From Phaeocystidibacter sp965659415 (lineage in GTDB: Bacteria > Bacteroidota > Bacteroidia > Flavobacteriales > Schleiferiaceae), in NCBI GenBank assembly GCA_965659415.1, contig CBFHVA010000013.1, positions 1 through 64,000 on the forward strand: 64,000 nucleotides of DNA, given 5' to 3'. Both the position numbers and the translations under genes were made by a program. This document shows, piece by piece, positions 33,941 to 43,377 of this stretch. Every line of letters begins with the position of its first letter. The stretch's first letter is position 1. A model generated the notes under the pieces. The model made no database searches. It was not told where the DNA came from and worked only from the letters and a program-made list of their open reading frames with translations.

Positions 33941-35203
33941 ATGAGTAGAACCCTAAAAATAGTCCTGATTGCAGTTGGGATAATCGTGGTTGCTCTGGTG
34001 GTAGCAAAGAGCACAGGTAAAATCGGTGTATCCGATGCCACAAGTGTGGAAATCGGCGAAGCGAAATTGCGTACCATCGTTGAAACCGTAAGTGCCTCAG
34101 GCAAGATTCAGCCAGAAGTGGAAGTGAAATTGTCTCCTGAGGTTTCAGGTGAGATTATCGAACTCAATGTAGAAGAAGGTCAATCGGTAATTCAAAATGA
34201 TGTGCTGGTTCGCATTAATCCCGATTTATATAGAGCGGCAGTACAGCGAACCTCAGCGGCAGTCAATACAGCCAGAGCCGGTAAGGCTCAATCTGAAGCT
34301 CAATTGTTGGAAGCACAAAAAATCTATGATCGGAATAAATCGCTCTTTGATCAGAACGTAATTTCTCAAGCTGAATGGGATGCCGCGCAACGTGCTTTTG
34401 AAGTAGCGCGCCTTGCTGTTGAATCTTCCACCTATCAGTTGGAGAGCGCTTTGGCAACGAGAAAAGAGGCCGAAGATAATTTGAAGAGAACGACAATAAT
34501 TGCTCCGGTGTCCGGTACGATATCAGCGTTGAATATCGAACTTGGTGAGCGCGTGGTAGGAACAGCTCAAATGGCGGGTACGGAACTTATGCGAATCGCC
34601 AATCTCAACGATATGGAAGTTTTGGTGGAGGTAAATGAGAACGATATCGTGAAAGTAGCCATGAATGACACCGCTATCATTGAAGTGGATGCTTATTTAG
34701 GGGAAAAGTTCAAAGGGATCGTTACTGAAATAGCCAATAGTGCAAACCTCCAAGGAACAACCGCCGATCAGGTGACAAACTTTGAAGTGAAGGTGCGCAT
34801 CTTGAGAAGCAGCTATGAGAATAAGGATGTGCAACCATTCAGACCGGGTATGACCGCGTCGGTTGACATTCAAACTAATAGAAGAAGCGATATTATAACT
34901 GTGCCTATCGAGGCGGTTACCGTAAGAGAAGATACCGTTAGCCTTACGGCCAGTGAACGCTTCAAAGCGAAACGCGAAAGAGAAGATAGCGATGAGGACC
35001 CTTACGAGGTTGTGTTCGCTATGGAAGGCAATACTGTAACGCTACAAGTGGTAGAAACAGGAATACAAGACGAGAAGTATATCGAGATCTTAAGTGGACT
35101 TGAAGCCGGTGATGTGATCATTACTGGACCGTATGAAGCGGTTGCCAAGAAACTGAATCCTGGAGATGAAGTCAAGGAAGAGTCTGACGTTGACGACGAA
35201 TAA
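33941..35203 (+). CDS. Efflux RND/ABC periplasmic adaptor (HlyD family)
   Basis: Membrane-fusion protein of 420 residues linking an inner-membrane pump to TolC. An N-terminal anchor (IVLIAVGIIVVALVV) is followed by the lipoyl half-motif (KIQPEVEVKLSPEVSGEI), a coiled-coil hairpin (about residues 95-180), the second lipoyl half (APVSGTISALNIELGERV), and beta-barrel and membrane-proximal domains. In macrolide-type (MacA-like) systems the partner is an ABC transporter of the MacB type, which would suit an anchored adaptor. The pump gene is not adjacent; instead tsaB follows with a 1-bp overlap. Confidence 0.92.
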   Translation: MSRTLKIVLIAVGIIVVALVVAKSTGKIGVSDATSVEIGEAKLRTIVETVSASGKIQPEVEVKLSPEVSGEIIELNVEEGQSVIQNDVLVRINPDLYRAAVQRTSAAVNTARAGKAQSEAQLLEAQKIYDRNKSLFDQNVISQAEWDAAQRAFEVARLAVESSTYQLESALATRKEAEDNLKRTTIIAPVSGTISALNIELGERVVGTAQMAGTELMRIANLNDMEVLVEVNENDIVKVAMNDTAIIEVDAYLGEKFKGIVTEIANSANLQGTTADQVTNFEVKVRILRSSYENKDVQPFRPGMTASVDIQTNRRSDIITVPIEAVTVREDTVSLTASERFKAKREREDSDEDPYEVVFAMEGNTVTLQVVETGIQDEKYIEILSGLEAGDVIITGPYEAVAKKLNPGDEVKEESDVDDE

Positions 35204-35910
35204 TGAGTGACCTCCATATTGTCCTTTGCATTGAAACCTCAACACACAATTGCAGTGTAGCTGTTTTCAGGAACGATGCCTTACTGGCGTGCGCAGAGGA
35301 GTCGTCCGATCAATATATACATGGAGAATCCCTCCATTTGTTTATTCAACAAGCCTTAACCGAAGCATCAATTGATTTATCTGAGCTATCAGCTATAGGC
35401 GTATCCATAGGTCCAGGTTCCTATACAGGTCTTAGAATAGGAGTATCTGCCGTGAAGGGAATGGCATTCACGCTCCAAATTCCCATTTATGCAATGGAGA
35501 GCTTGGAAGTCTTAGCTTATGGGGCGACTGACGAAGTCTGTGGCACCAATGAGGTAGTTCTGAGTGTGATTGATGCCCGCCGAATGGAGGTGTATGCAGC
35601 GATGTTTGATAAAAACGCAAACAAGCTAACTTCGACTGAGGCCATTGTGGTTGAGTCCGACTCCTTTGAAGAGTGGCGGAAGGGCAGAAAGGTTGTCCTC
35701 GCAGGTGACGCACAGACCAAGTTGATGGATGTGTTGTCTGAGGAGGATTTTCGAACCAGTGAAGTCGTTTTTCCCTCAGCCCGATTCATGATCCAAGGGG
35801 TGCTTCAAAAAATTCAAGAAGGTAAATCCGAAGATGTGGCTTATTTTGAGCCTTATTACTTGAAGGACTTCATGGCTGGCAAACCACGTAAATCACCTCT
35901 CAACCTGTAG
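35203..35910 (+). CDS. tsaB: tRNA threonylcarbamoyladenosine biosynthesis protein TsaB
   Basis: Partner of TsaD in making t6A37 on ANN-decoding tRNAs, 235 residues. It has the ASKHA-fold start (LCIETSTHNCSVAVF), HGESLHLFIQQAL, and the hallmark GVSIGPGSYTGLRIGVSAVKG. The start overlaps the adaptor stop by one base (TAATG). The 3' end overlaps the convergent tag gene by 11 bp. TsaD and TsaE are elsewhere. Confidence 0.94.
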   Translation: MSDLHIVLCIETSTHNCSVAVFRNDALLACAEESSDQYIHGESLHLFIQQALTEASIDLSELSAIGVSIGPGSYTGLRIGVSAVKGMAFTLQIPIYAMESLEVLAYGATDEVCGTNEVVLSVIDARRMEVYAAMFDKNANKLTSTEAIVVESDSFEEWRKGRKVVLAGDAQTKLMDVLSEEDFRTSEVVFPSARFMIQGVLQKIQEGKSEDVAYFEPYYLKDFMAGKPRKSPLNL

Positions 35911-36457
35911 TGCGAAAATCACAGTCCACCACATGGTCGTTAACAATGCCTGTGGCTTGAAGATGAGCATAAATCACGGTGCTCCCTACAAATTTGAAGC
36001 CTCTCTTTTTGAGGTCTTTGGAAATGGCATCCGATAACTCTGTTGATGCTGGCAAATCTTTTAAGCTCTTTGGTCTACGGTCTTGTGGCTCTCCCTTTAC
36101 CCAATTCCAAAAGTAATCTGCTATCCCATTTTCAGTGCGTTCCATCTCCACGGCCAACTTTGCATTCGCAATAGCTGCCTTGATTTTTAACTTGTTCCGG
36201 ATGATTCCTGAATTGGCTAGCAGTTCTTCATACTTTTCTTCACCGTAGGCCGCAATTTGATGATAATCGAAATTGTCAAAGGCCATTCGGAAGTTTTCAC
36301 GCTTGCGCAATATCGTAATCCACGAGAGACCAGCTTGAAAGGTTTCGAGCAAGAGGAATTCGAACATTTGACGATCATCAGTTACGGGTTTCCCCCATTC
36401 ATTATCGTGATAATCGAGATATAAGGGATCATCACCAGGCCAAGCACATCTGTTCAT
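35900..36457 (-). CDS. tag: DNA-3-methyladenine glycosylase I
   Basis: Base-excision repair enzyme that removes 3-methyladenine, 185 residues from ATG 36457 (MNRCAWPGDDPLYLDYHD). The 20 extra upstream codons lie inside the preceding gene and are not used. The family start RCxW with zinc-ligand Cys4, the EWGKPVTDDRQMFEFLLLE segment, and ISKDLKKRGFKFVGSTVIYAHLQA near the end are diagnostic. It starts 5 bp after the stop of the DUF255 lipoprotein gene, so it is in the same operon. The 3' end overlaps tsaB on the other strand. Confidence 0.94.
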   Translation of the reverse strand: MNRCAWPGDDPLYLDYHDNEWGKPVTDDRQMFEFLLLETFQAGLSWITILRKRENFRMAFDNFDYHQIAAYGEEKYEELLANSGIIRNKLKIKAAIANAKLAVEMERTENGIADYFWNWVKGEPQDRRPKSLKDLPASTELSDAISKDLKKRGFKFVGSTVIYAHLQATGIVNDHVVDCDFRTTG

Positions 36458-36462
36458 GGGAA

Positions 36463-38523
36463 TCAATTGGGTAAAAGGTTGAGCGCTTCCGCAACACTTT
36501 CCACCGGAAGCTGACAAGCACGCTCTTCACAAACGAAAATGCGTGTTCTTTCGTGGAGGTATCGGTTCTCAAAAGGAGGATTTTGATTTTCACCGATAGT
36601 GCCTAGAAAGATGGTATTGGGAAGGTAATGACCTCCCATTTCGAATAGCACCTTCGAAGCATCAGGACCGACTACCACCACCTCCCTAGAGGGCTGTTGA
36701 ATATCCATAGCGGCCTGCGCCCACTGGCTGTATGATTCCGGATATCTTTCGGCATTGGTAAGTGCGAGCTGTGTCATTTCAATAGCGCGTTCTTCCCAAT
36801 TTGAGTTGCCTGTAGCTCTACCTAATCGAAATAGCTGTGTTGCGAACACCGAATTAGCTGCTGGTATAACGTTATCCTCAGTTTCATGGGAACTTGAGAT
36901 AAGTAAACGTTCTTGTGAGTTGGCATACCACAACATAGGACTAGCGTCGTCATGGAAGTGATTCAGGGCTTGCTCGGTGAGATCGGTTGCCAAGGTGAGC
37001 CATTTTACATTACCGGTCAAGCCGTTCAACTCAACGAGCGCCTTAATCGTGATAGCGTAATCGTCGGAGAACGCTGGAATGTAAACCCCTTCATCGCCAT
37101 AGGCATGCCACAGTTCGTCGTTACTGAGGAACTTATCCTTAATCAAGGTGCCAAGTTCTATGGACTTTTGCATCAATTCCTCGTTCTGTAACGCTTGTGC
37201 GGAATGAACGAGGCCAGATAAGTACAAGGCGTTCCATGCCAATAACTTCTTGGTATCTACTCCTGGCTTCGTACGTTCTTCGCGCTTCTCAAAGAGTTGA
37301 TTCATCCAAACGTTCCAGTGTTCCGGTTTGTCTTGTCCTGACTTGAGCAATACTACGTGATTACTGTGTTCCCAATTTGCTCTTCCGTTCCAATCCGTCG
37401 CATCCACAAATTCCTCATAGTCTTCTTGGAGAAGGTCTCGAACCTCCTCTGAAGTCCAGACATAAAACTTCCCTTCTTCACCCTCTGTATCTGCATCTAG
37501 TGCACTGTGGAACAAACCGTCATTAGACTGTAACTCACGTTCACAAAACGCAACGGTTTCATGAATCAGCTCGGCATAATTGGGATCCTTGAAGACCTGA
37601 TAGGCTTCAGCATAAAGTTCTAAGAGCTGACCATTGTCGTATAGCATCTTTTCGAAATGTGGAACACGCCATTGAGCATCGGTTGAATAGCGGGTAAAAC
37701 CTCCACCAACTTGGTCGTATATACCTCCACGCATCATGGCATCTAGCGTCCGCTTCACATGAGCAAGCGCCTCCTGATCCTGAAACTTGCTTCCATAGCG
37801 AAGCAGGTATAGGTAGTTATTAGGCATTGGGAACTTCGGAGCTTTATCCGGACCACCTTCTACCGAATCCCATCTGCGCGACCAGTTATGACGCATCACG
37901 TGGAAGAGCTCTTCATCAATTTTTGGGGATTCTTCCGTGGCAACGAGTGTGCTAGATAGTTGTACTCCCTCTTGCAATCGAGCGGCGTAATCTTCAACAG
38001 CTGCCGAGTCTTCTTCACGGACATCCAGTATTCGCTGCAGACTGGCAATCCAGCGGTCTTTGGGGAAGTATGTTCCGCCCCAAACAGGTCTTCCGTCGGG
38101 AAGCGCTACCACATTGAGAGGCCAGCCTCCTTGTCCTGTCATCATTTGAACCGCTCGCATGTATACTTGATCAATGTCCGGTCTTTCTTCCCTATCTACC
38201 TTAATACTCACAAAATGGGTGTTCATGAAATCAGCGGCTATAGAATCATCAAAGGTTTCATGGGCCATCACATGACACCAATGGCAAGTAGAGTATCCCA
38301 CGGAAATGATGAGCATTTTGTTTTCACTTTTGGCCTTTGCAAGCGCTTCCTCGCCCCACGGGTACCAATCTACTGGTTGATGTGCATGTTGAAGGAGATA
38401 AGGAGATGACGACTCCGCTAAGTGATTGAGCTTCATGGATTCTTTCGGGTTAGTGCAAGAAAAAGTGAGCAGAACTGTTGCCGCTGTACACAGGAAGAAG
38501 TTATTTCGCCGTAGATTGTTCAA
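36463..38523 (-). CDS. DUF255 (YyaL/SSP411-type) thioredoxin-domain lipoprotein
   Basis: Protein of 686 residues with an N-terminal thioredoxin-like DUF255 domain and a C-terminal alpha/alpha barrel resembling glycosidases and epimerases. Signature pieces are SSPYLLQHAHQPVDWYPW, the C80-H-W-C83-H84 motif in GYSTCHWCHVM, and TGQGGWPLNVVALPDG. I start it at TTG 38523 because this adds a signal with lipobox (LLTFSC, Cys23), giving a periplasmic lipoprotein. The alternative ATG at residue 30 would give a cytoplasmic protein, the more common form in other bacteria. The reaction is unknown. Tag follows 5 bp later. Confidence 0.87.
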   Translation of the reverse strand: MNNLRRNNFFLCTAATVLLTFSCTNPKESMKLNHLAESSSPYLLQHAHQPVDWYPWGEEALAKAKSENKMLIISVGYSTCHWCHVMAHETFDDSIAADFMNTHFVSIKVDREERPDIDQVYMRAVQMMTGQGGWPLNVVALPDGRPVWGGTYFPKDRWIASLQRILDVREEDSAAVEDYAARLQEGVQLSSTLVATEESPKIDEELFHVMRHNWSRRWDSVEGGPDKAPKFPMPNNYLYLLRYGSKFQDQEALAHVKRTLDAMMRGGIYDQVGGGFTRYSTDAQWRVPHFEKMLYDNGQLLELYAEAYQVFKDPNYAELIHETVAFCERELQSNDGLFHSALDADTEGEEGKFYVWTSEEVRDLLQEDYEEFVDATDWNGRANWEHSNHVVLLKSGQDKPEHWNVWMNQLFEKREERTKPGVDTKKLLAWNALYLSGLVHSAQALQNEELMQKSIELGTLIKDKFLSNDELWHAYGDEGVYIPAFSDDYAITIKALVELNGLTGNVKWLTLATDLTEQALNHFHDDASPMLWYANSQERLLISSSHETEDNVIPAANSVFATQLFRLGRATGNSNWEERAIEMTQLALTNAERYPESYSQWAQAAMDIQQPSREVVVVGPDASKVLFEMGGHYLPNTIFLGTIGENQNPPFENRYLHERTRIFVCEERACQLPVESVAEALNLLPN

Positions 38524-38594
38524 GTAAATATAACTTTAGTGACGTTGCTTGATAGAATTAACGTAGAGTTAAGGCTTCACCTGAGTTACACGTC

Positions 38595-38602
38595 TATTTT
38601 TG
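38595..38602 (+). promoter_or_regulatory. -7 box TATTTTTG upstream of the phosphate permease gene
   Basis: Perfect TAnnTTTG match 18 bp before the ATG at 38621, in the 97-bp divergent region with the DUF255 gene. A TTA rather than TTG lies near the expected -33 position. Confidence 0.5.
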
Positions 38603-38620
38603 CCGAAATTTTCCAATTAG

Positions 38621-40855
38621 ATGGACTCTTACCAAATCCTTATTTACCTTTTATTCACGCTCGCGGCCATCGACTTGGTAGTAGGTGTGAGTAACGATGC
38701 GGTAAACTTCCTCAACTCTGCGATAGGATCTAAGGTAGCGAACATTCGTACCATTCTTATCATTGCAAGTTTGGGAATTCTCGTGGGTACGCAGTTTTCC
38801 GGCGCTGTAATGGAAGTGGCACGCAAAGGAGTATTCGTTCCCGATTTCTTTACGTTCGATAAAATCATGGTGCTCTTTTTGGCCGTGATGCTTACCGATA
38901 TTTTACTCTTGGATTTTTATAATTCTATTGGTTTACCGACAAGTACGACCGTATCCATTGTTTTCGAATTACTCGGAGCTGCATTTATGACGGGTTGGTT
39001 GATGAGTTTGAATATGGAAGGTGAAATTCCATTCTCCCAGTACATCAATGTCAATAGCGCAACAACTATTATCGCCGGTATCTTTTTAAGTGTTCTCATC
39101 GCGTTCACCTTTGGGGTGTTGGTGCAGTACTTGGTCCGGCTAGTTTTCACCTTCAATTTGAACAAGAGTTTAAGGCGCGGAGGGTCAGTTTTTGGAGGTA
39201 TAGCCATCACAGCGATTATTTATTTTCTCTTCATTAAAGGTGCAAAGAACTCCGCTCAACTTGCCGAGACAGTAGCTTATGTAAAAGGTCATACGGTATC
39301 TATACTCACGGCGTCTTTTGTGTTCTGGACGATTATCATCCAACTGTTGATGTCTTTTTTGAAGGTAAATCCACTCAAGGTAGTCGTCCTAACCGGCACA
39401 TTCTCCCTGGCTATGGCTTTTGCGAGTAACGACTTGGTTAACTTCATCGGGGTTGCGGTAGCGGGCTTACATTCATTCGAGCTATGGTCAGTGAGCGGGA
39501 TGGCGGCAGAAGACTTCTACATGGATGTTTTGGCAGGAGAAATACCTACCAAAAGCTATTTGCTCTACGGCGCAGGAATCATCATGGTAGTTACCCTATG
39601 GCTGTCCAGTAAGGCGAGAAAAGTAACCGAAACTGAGGTGAACCTCGGACGACAGAGTGAAGGTGACGAGCGCTTCAAGCCCAATCTGATTTCACGTGCA
39701 GTGGTTGGATCCGCCATGGCCATTGGCAAGGTGACCTCCTCGGCTATTTCGAATAAAATTCAGCATCAAATTGATGATCGATTCGAGCCGATTGAGGAAT
39801 TGAACGAAAAGGATGCGGCCGCATTTGACTTATTGCGCGCGGCAGTGAACCTCATGGGTGCGAGTATTATTATTGCCATAGCATCAAACCGGGGTTTACC
39901 ACTGTCTACAACCTACGTATCCTTCATGGTTGCTATGGGTACTTCATTGGCAGATCGTGCTTGGGGAAGAGAGTCTGCTGTATATCGGGTAGCCGGTGTG
40001 CTCAACGTGATTGGGGGTTGGCTGATGACGGCCGTTATTGCCTTCATGGCATCCGCATTAATTGCACTGATACTGTTCTATACTGGAGCGGTGGGTGCAT
40101 ATTCTATAGCGGCACTTGCTGGCCTAGCTCTCTTCATGAGTCAACGCCGATTCAAATCGAAGGAAAAAGCCAAGAAGGAAGCCGAGGAGATTGTAAATCG
40201 TCAGCTCGCCAATATTGAGGATGTAGTCGCATCGAGCAAGAAGGAAACCATAGTCAACCTCAAAACCGTATCTGACCTCATGTCTATGAGTGTGCGCGCA
40301 TTGGTTGGATTGAATGGTGACGTGCTGAGCCGAAACTTAAAGGTCTACGACAAGAAGAAACTCACTTCTGTTCGGTCAAAGGGCAAACTTATCAAGTTTG
40401 TACGCAAGATGGGTAAAGGACGTACGGATGCGGGTCGTTTATATCTGACCGTATACGATTTGATGACGGAACTCGAAGGCAACTCCCTCTCAATCGCCAA
40501 GTTGTGTAGAGACCACGTCAATAACCACCACAATCCTCCAAGTCGAGAGTTTTTGGATAATCTTCTTGAAATCGATCAGCGCTTTGGTCGCATCGTAGAC
40601 AATGTAATACGAAGTATAGATCGACTCGATTTTTCCAATGCCGAGCGCATTGCCGAAGACAAGCGTATGCTCCTTGATATTATCAATGAGAAGCTGAGCG
40701 AGCAAGTAGAACTCATCCAAGAAGATGCAATTACATCACGTTTGGGATCACTACAAACCGACATTCTCCTTGAGCTAAAGGACATGGTAGCCATTACCGC
40801 TCGAGTGATGAAGCTCTACACACGTTACGCGTATCGCGGAATAGATGAAAACTGA
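38621..40855 (+). CDS. Inorganic phosphate transporter (Pit family) with C-terminal PhoU-like domain
   Basis: Low-affinity phosphate permease of 744 residues. The membrane part has the two inverted Pit repeats, each with the signature Asn-Asp: GVSNDAVNFLNSAIGS (N25-D26) and FASNDLVNFIGVAVAG (about residues 267-282). About 240 residues after the last helix form a soluble, mostly helical region (EAEEIVNRQLANIEDVV ... EQVELIQEDAITSRLGS) that resembles a PhoU-type bundle. Many bacteria encode a separate PhoU-like protein (DUF47) beside pit; here the two appear fused. The gene stands alone. A sensing or gating role for the tail is inferred. Confidence 0.9.
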   Translation: MDSYQILIYLLFTLAAIDLVVGVSNDAVNFLNSAIGSKVANIRTILIIASLGILVGTQFSGAVMEVARKGVFVPDFFTFDKIMVLFLAVMLTDILLLDFYNSIGLPTSTTVSIVFELLGAAFMTGWLMSLNMEGEIPFSQYINVNSATTIIAGIFLSVLIAFTFGVLVQYLVRLVFTFNLNKSLRRGGSVFGGIAITAIIYFLFIKGAKNSAQLAETVAYVKGHTVSILTASFVFWTIIIQLLMSFLKVNPLKVVVLTGTFSLAMAFASNDLVNFIGVAVAGLHSFELWSVSGMAAEDFYMDVLAGEIPTKSYLLYGAGIIMVVTLWLSSKARKVTETEVNLGRQSEGDERFKPNLISRAVVGSAMAIGKVTSSAISNKIQHQIDDRFEPIEELNEKDAAAFDLLRAAVNLMGASIIIAIASNRGLPLSTTYVSFMVAMGTSLADRAWGRESAVYRVAGVLNVIGGWLMTAVIAFMASALIALILFYTGAVGAYSIAALAGLALFMSQRRFKSKEKAKKEAEEIVNRQLANIEDVVASSKKETIVNLKTVSDLMSMSVRALVGLNGDVLSRNLKVYDKKKLTSVRSKGKLIKFVRKMGKGRTDAGRLYLTVYDLMTELEGNSLSIAKLCRDHVNNHHNPPSREFLDNLLEIDQRFGRIVDNVIRSIDRLDFSNAERIAEDKRMLLDIINEKLSEQVELIQEDAITSRLGSLQTDILLELKDMVAITARVMKLYTRYAYRGIDEN

Positions 40856-40861
40856 TTCATA

Positions 40862-40994
40862 GATTATCGGATTTTCAGAGCATCAGATTCTCAGAATTTC
40901 AGAGAAGCAGCCTTGAATCTGAAGTCTTGTCCTGGAATCTATGGTACATCGAGAATTCAGGACATTCAACAGTCTGATAATCGGACAATCCGAT
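40862..40994. repeat. Cluster of short inverted repeats between convergent genes
   Basis: The gap between the phosphate permease and the dipeptidase holds several nested palindromes: CAGATTC (40884-40890) with GAATCTG (40915-40921), GTCCTG (40929-40934) with CAGGAC (40958-40963), and the hairpin ATCGGA-CAA-TCCGAT (40980-40994). GATTATC near the left end matches GATAATC near the right end as an inverted pair. It looks like a folded intergenic element, perhaps a terminator for both strands or a dispersed repeat. Confidence 0.5.
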
Positions 40995-41000
40995 CATCCC

Positions 41001-42392
41001 TTAACGACTCATCTCCTCCGCATAGGCTTGGAACCAAAGCGGAATGGTTTGAATTCCATTGAAATAGTTCTTCACGCCATAGTGCTCATTGGGTGAGTGG
41101 ATGGCATCGGAATCCAAGCCAAAGCCCATCAAGATAGATTTGGCACCTAATTCGCGTTCAAAAAGGCTTAGGATTGGGATAGATCCTCCTGAGCGCATAG
41201 GTATGGCTTCCTTACCGAAGGTCTGTTTCATTGCCTTTGCAGCCGCTCTAAATCCAGGGTGATCAATACCCGTTACATAGGGTTCACCTCCATGGTGAGC
41301 GGTAACTTCCACCTCAACACATGAAGGGGCGATATTCTTAAAGTGTTTCGTAAACAATTCCGTGATTTCGTCCGGATCTTGATCAGGTACCAGTCTCATG
41401 GAAATTTTAGCCTGAGCATATGAAGCAATTACCGTTTTAGCCCCTTCTCCGGTATAGCCGCCCCATATACCGTTCACATCAAGTGTTGGGCGGATACTTG
41501 CGCGCTCTAGCGTGCTGAATCCTTTCTCACCCCATACATCGGGCAGGTCGAGCGATGCCTTATACTCCACTAGTGAGAATGGTGCTTTGGCCATGCCTGC
41601 GCGTTCATCGTCGCTCACTTCTTGTACCTTATCGTAAAATCCTTCAACGGTAATCTTATTGTTCTCATCGTGCAATGAGGCGATCATTTGCGAGAGAATA
41701 TTGATAGGATTCGCTACGGCCCCACCATATAAGCCGGAATGCAAATCCCGGTTCGGACTTGTTACTTTGACCTCAACATAGCTCAATCCGCGCAGCCCTG
41801 TGGTTACGGAAGGTTGATCTGGTCCAATCATCCCGGTATCCGAAATGAGAATGACATCACAAGCCAGCTTTTCGCGGTTGCGCTCAACATACCAGCCTAG
41901 ATTTGCTGACCCTACTTCTTCTTCACCTTCAATCATAAACTTCACGTTGCAAGGCACTCCACCATTCTGAATCATGGTTTCGAAAGCCTTCACATGCATG
42001 TACATCTGACCTTTATCATCACATGCACCTCTGGCGAAAATGGCACCATCGGGGTGTAAATCGGTCTTCTTAATTACCGGTTCAAAAGGTGGTGAATCCC
42101 ACAAATCGATTGGATCAGGTGGCTGTACATCATAATGCCCATAAATAAGGGCAGTTGGCAAATTTGGATCGATGATTTTCTCACCATATACTACCGGATA
42201 GCCCGGAGTCTCTGCCACTTCAACATTATCAGCTCCGGCGTTCTTCAAGTGTTCAGCTACCACTTCAGCCGTTTTGTGTACATCCTCTGTATAAGCTTTA
42301 TCGGCACTGATAGATGGTATTCGCAACAAATCAAGAAGCTCATTGAGCATGCGTTCTTTATGGCTGTCGATATAGGTTTTATATGCACTCAT
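41001..42392 (-). CDS. M20-family metallo-dipeptidase
   Basis: Di-zinc peptidase of 463 residues from ATG 42392 (MSAYKTYIDSHKERM); earlier codons lack family sequence. Metal and catalytic residues can be read: H86-x-D88 in YGHYDVQPPDP, the bridging Asp in RGACDDKGQ (about 125), the Glu pair in IEGEEEVGS (157-159), and Asp in LISDTGM. A lid/dimerisation domain (SPNRDLHSGLYGG) is in place. It is similar to cytosolic non-specific dipeptidases and has no signal peptide, so it should act in the cytoplasm. It lies 79 bp after the prenyltransferase gene on the same strand. Confidence 0.92.
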   Translation of the reverse strand: MSAYKTYIDSHKERMLNELLDLLRIPSISADKAYTEDVHKTAEVVAEHLKNAGADNVEVAETPGYPVVYGEKIIDPNLPTALIYGHYDVQPPDPIDLWDSPPFEPVIKKTDLHPDGAIFARGACDDKGQMYMHVKAFETMIQNGGVPCNVKFMIEGEEEVGSANLGWYVERNREKLACDVILISDTGMIGPDQPSVTTGLRGLSYVEVKVTSPNRDLHSGLYGGAVANPINILSQMIASLHDENNKITVEGFYDKVQEVSDDERAGMAKAPFSLVEYKASLDLPDVWGEKGFSTLERASIRPTLDVNGIWGGYTGEGAKTVIASYAQAKISMRLVPDQDPDEITELFTKHFKNIAPSCVEVEVTAHHGGEPYVTGIDHPGFRAAAKAMKQTFGKEAIPMRSGGSIPILSLFERELGAKSILMGFGLDSDAIHSPNEHYGVKNYFNGIQTIPLWFQAYAEEMSR

Positions 42393-42471
42393 GGGTAAAG
42401 TATTGCGCGTTTTTGAAAGGAGAACTAAGATACAATCCACTCCTTAAAATGCGGAGTGAATCGCAGTGTAT

Positions 42472-43377
42472 TTACAAGACGATATGCTGATGTCCGAAAA
42501 GTGGAATAGCCATGATACTCAAGACAATCATCGCTTTGATGGCATAATTAAAACGAGTATAACCTATTGGATTTGCTTCATCCGAGGGTTTGAGAATTAA
42601 GGCCATTAAGGTCATGATTCCGGCTAAGGCCAAGGGTATGAATCGCACATATCCAGAGTGAGTGAGAGCAAACATCGCAGCTGGTATGTATGACAATCCG
42701 ATTAATCCATAGATGAGCTGGGTGGTTTTGGCTACTCCCCATGTAGCTGGAAGAGTTGGATATCCGTAAATCACATCCCCTTTGAGGGCCTCAACATCTT
42801 TGGTAAGATTCCGAATCACTTCTACAAAAACGAGAAAGCATACATATAGAATTACATCGACGCGATTCAATCCGTAGTAGAAGAATACGGCAAAGAAGGG
42901 AAGAATGGACAGCATCGCTGCGGTCACATTTCCCAATAAGGTTATTTTCTTGAATTTATGCGAGTAAAGCCACAGTCCAGCTGCATATATAGCGAAGAAG
43001 GCAAACGCCCTTAGAGATATCAATAGACCAATCGCCGAGGCAAGAAAATTAAAGAAGATGTAGAGGCGAAGAATCTCTGACTTTTTCAGTATTCGTTCAA
43101 AAAGAGTTTGAGAAGGACGGTTTACCATGTCCTTTTCCCAATCGTAGAAACTATTGATAATGAAACCACTTGCGACCGTAAGGCCTGATGCGAAAACGAT
43201 GAGGTGCAATCGCCAATCAAACAGGGTATTCAAGTAATCATTCGGACTATTCATGATGAATAAGCTCGCGAGATATTGGGCGACAATGACCAGCAGAATG
43301 TTGTACCACCGCACAACGGACAGCAGCGCGACGGCTTTTAATGTGGTTGAATACTGTTTACTGGCCGCAGGGCTCAA
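42472..43377 (-). CDS. UbiA-family prenyltransferase (geranylgeranylglycerol-phosphate type)
   Basis: Integral membrane prenyltransferase of 301 residues with about eight helices. The two Asp-rich motifs are INSFYDWEKDMVNRP (N-x3-D-x3-D) and TKDVEALKGDVIYG. Flavobacterial proteins of this kind beside mevalonate genes are usually labelled geranylgeranylglycerol-phosphate geranylgeranyltransferase, the enzyme that adds the second isoprenoid chain in archaeal ether lipids; other UbiA substrates (quinones, pigments) cannot be excluded. The start appears to be TTG 43377, overlapping the kinase stop (TTGA). It is the last of four tightly coupled genes, fabD-mvaD-mvk-ubiA. Confidence 0.8.
   Translation of the reverse strand: MSPAASKQYSTTLKAVALLSVVRWYNILLVIVAQYLASLFIMNSPNDYLNTLFDWRLHLIVFASGLTVASGFIINSFYDWEKDMVNRPSQTLFERILKKSEILRLYIFFNFLASAIGLLISLRAFAFFAIYAAGLWLYSHKFKKITLLGNVTAAMLSILPFFAVFFYYGLNRVDVILYVCFLVFVEVIRNLTKDVEALKGDVIYGYPTLPATWGVAKTTQLIYGLIGLSYIPAAMFALTHSGYVRFIPLALAGIMTLMALILKPSDEANPIGYTRFNYAIKAMIVLSIMAIPLFGHQHIVL

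Noticed and set aside
37960..38409. 149-codon plus-strand frame opposite the DUF255 gene
   Set aside because: It overlaps the conserved thioredoxin-like domain coding region on the other strand and has no protein-like features.
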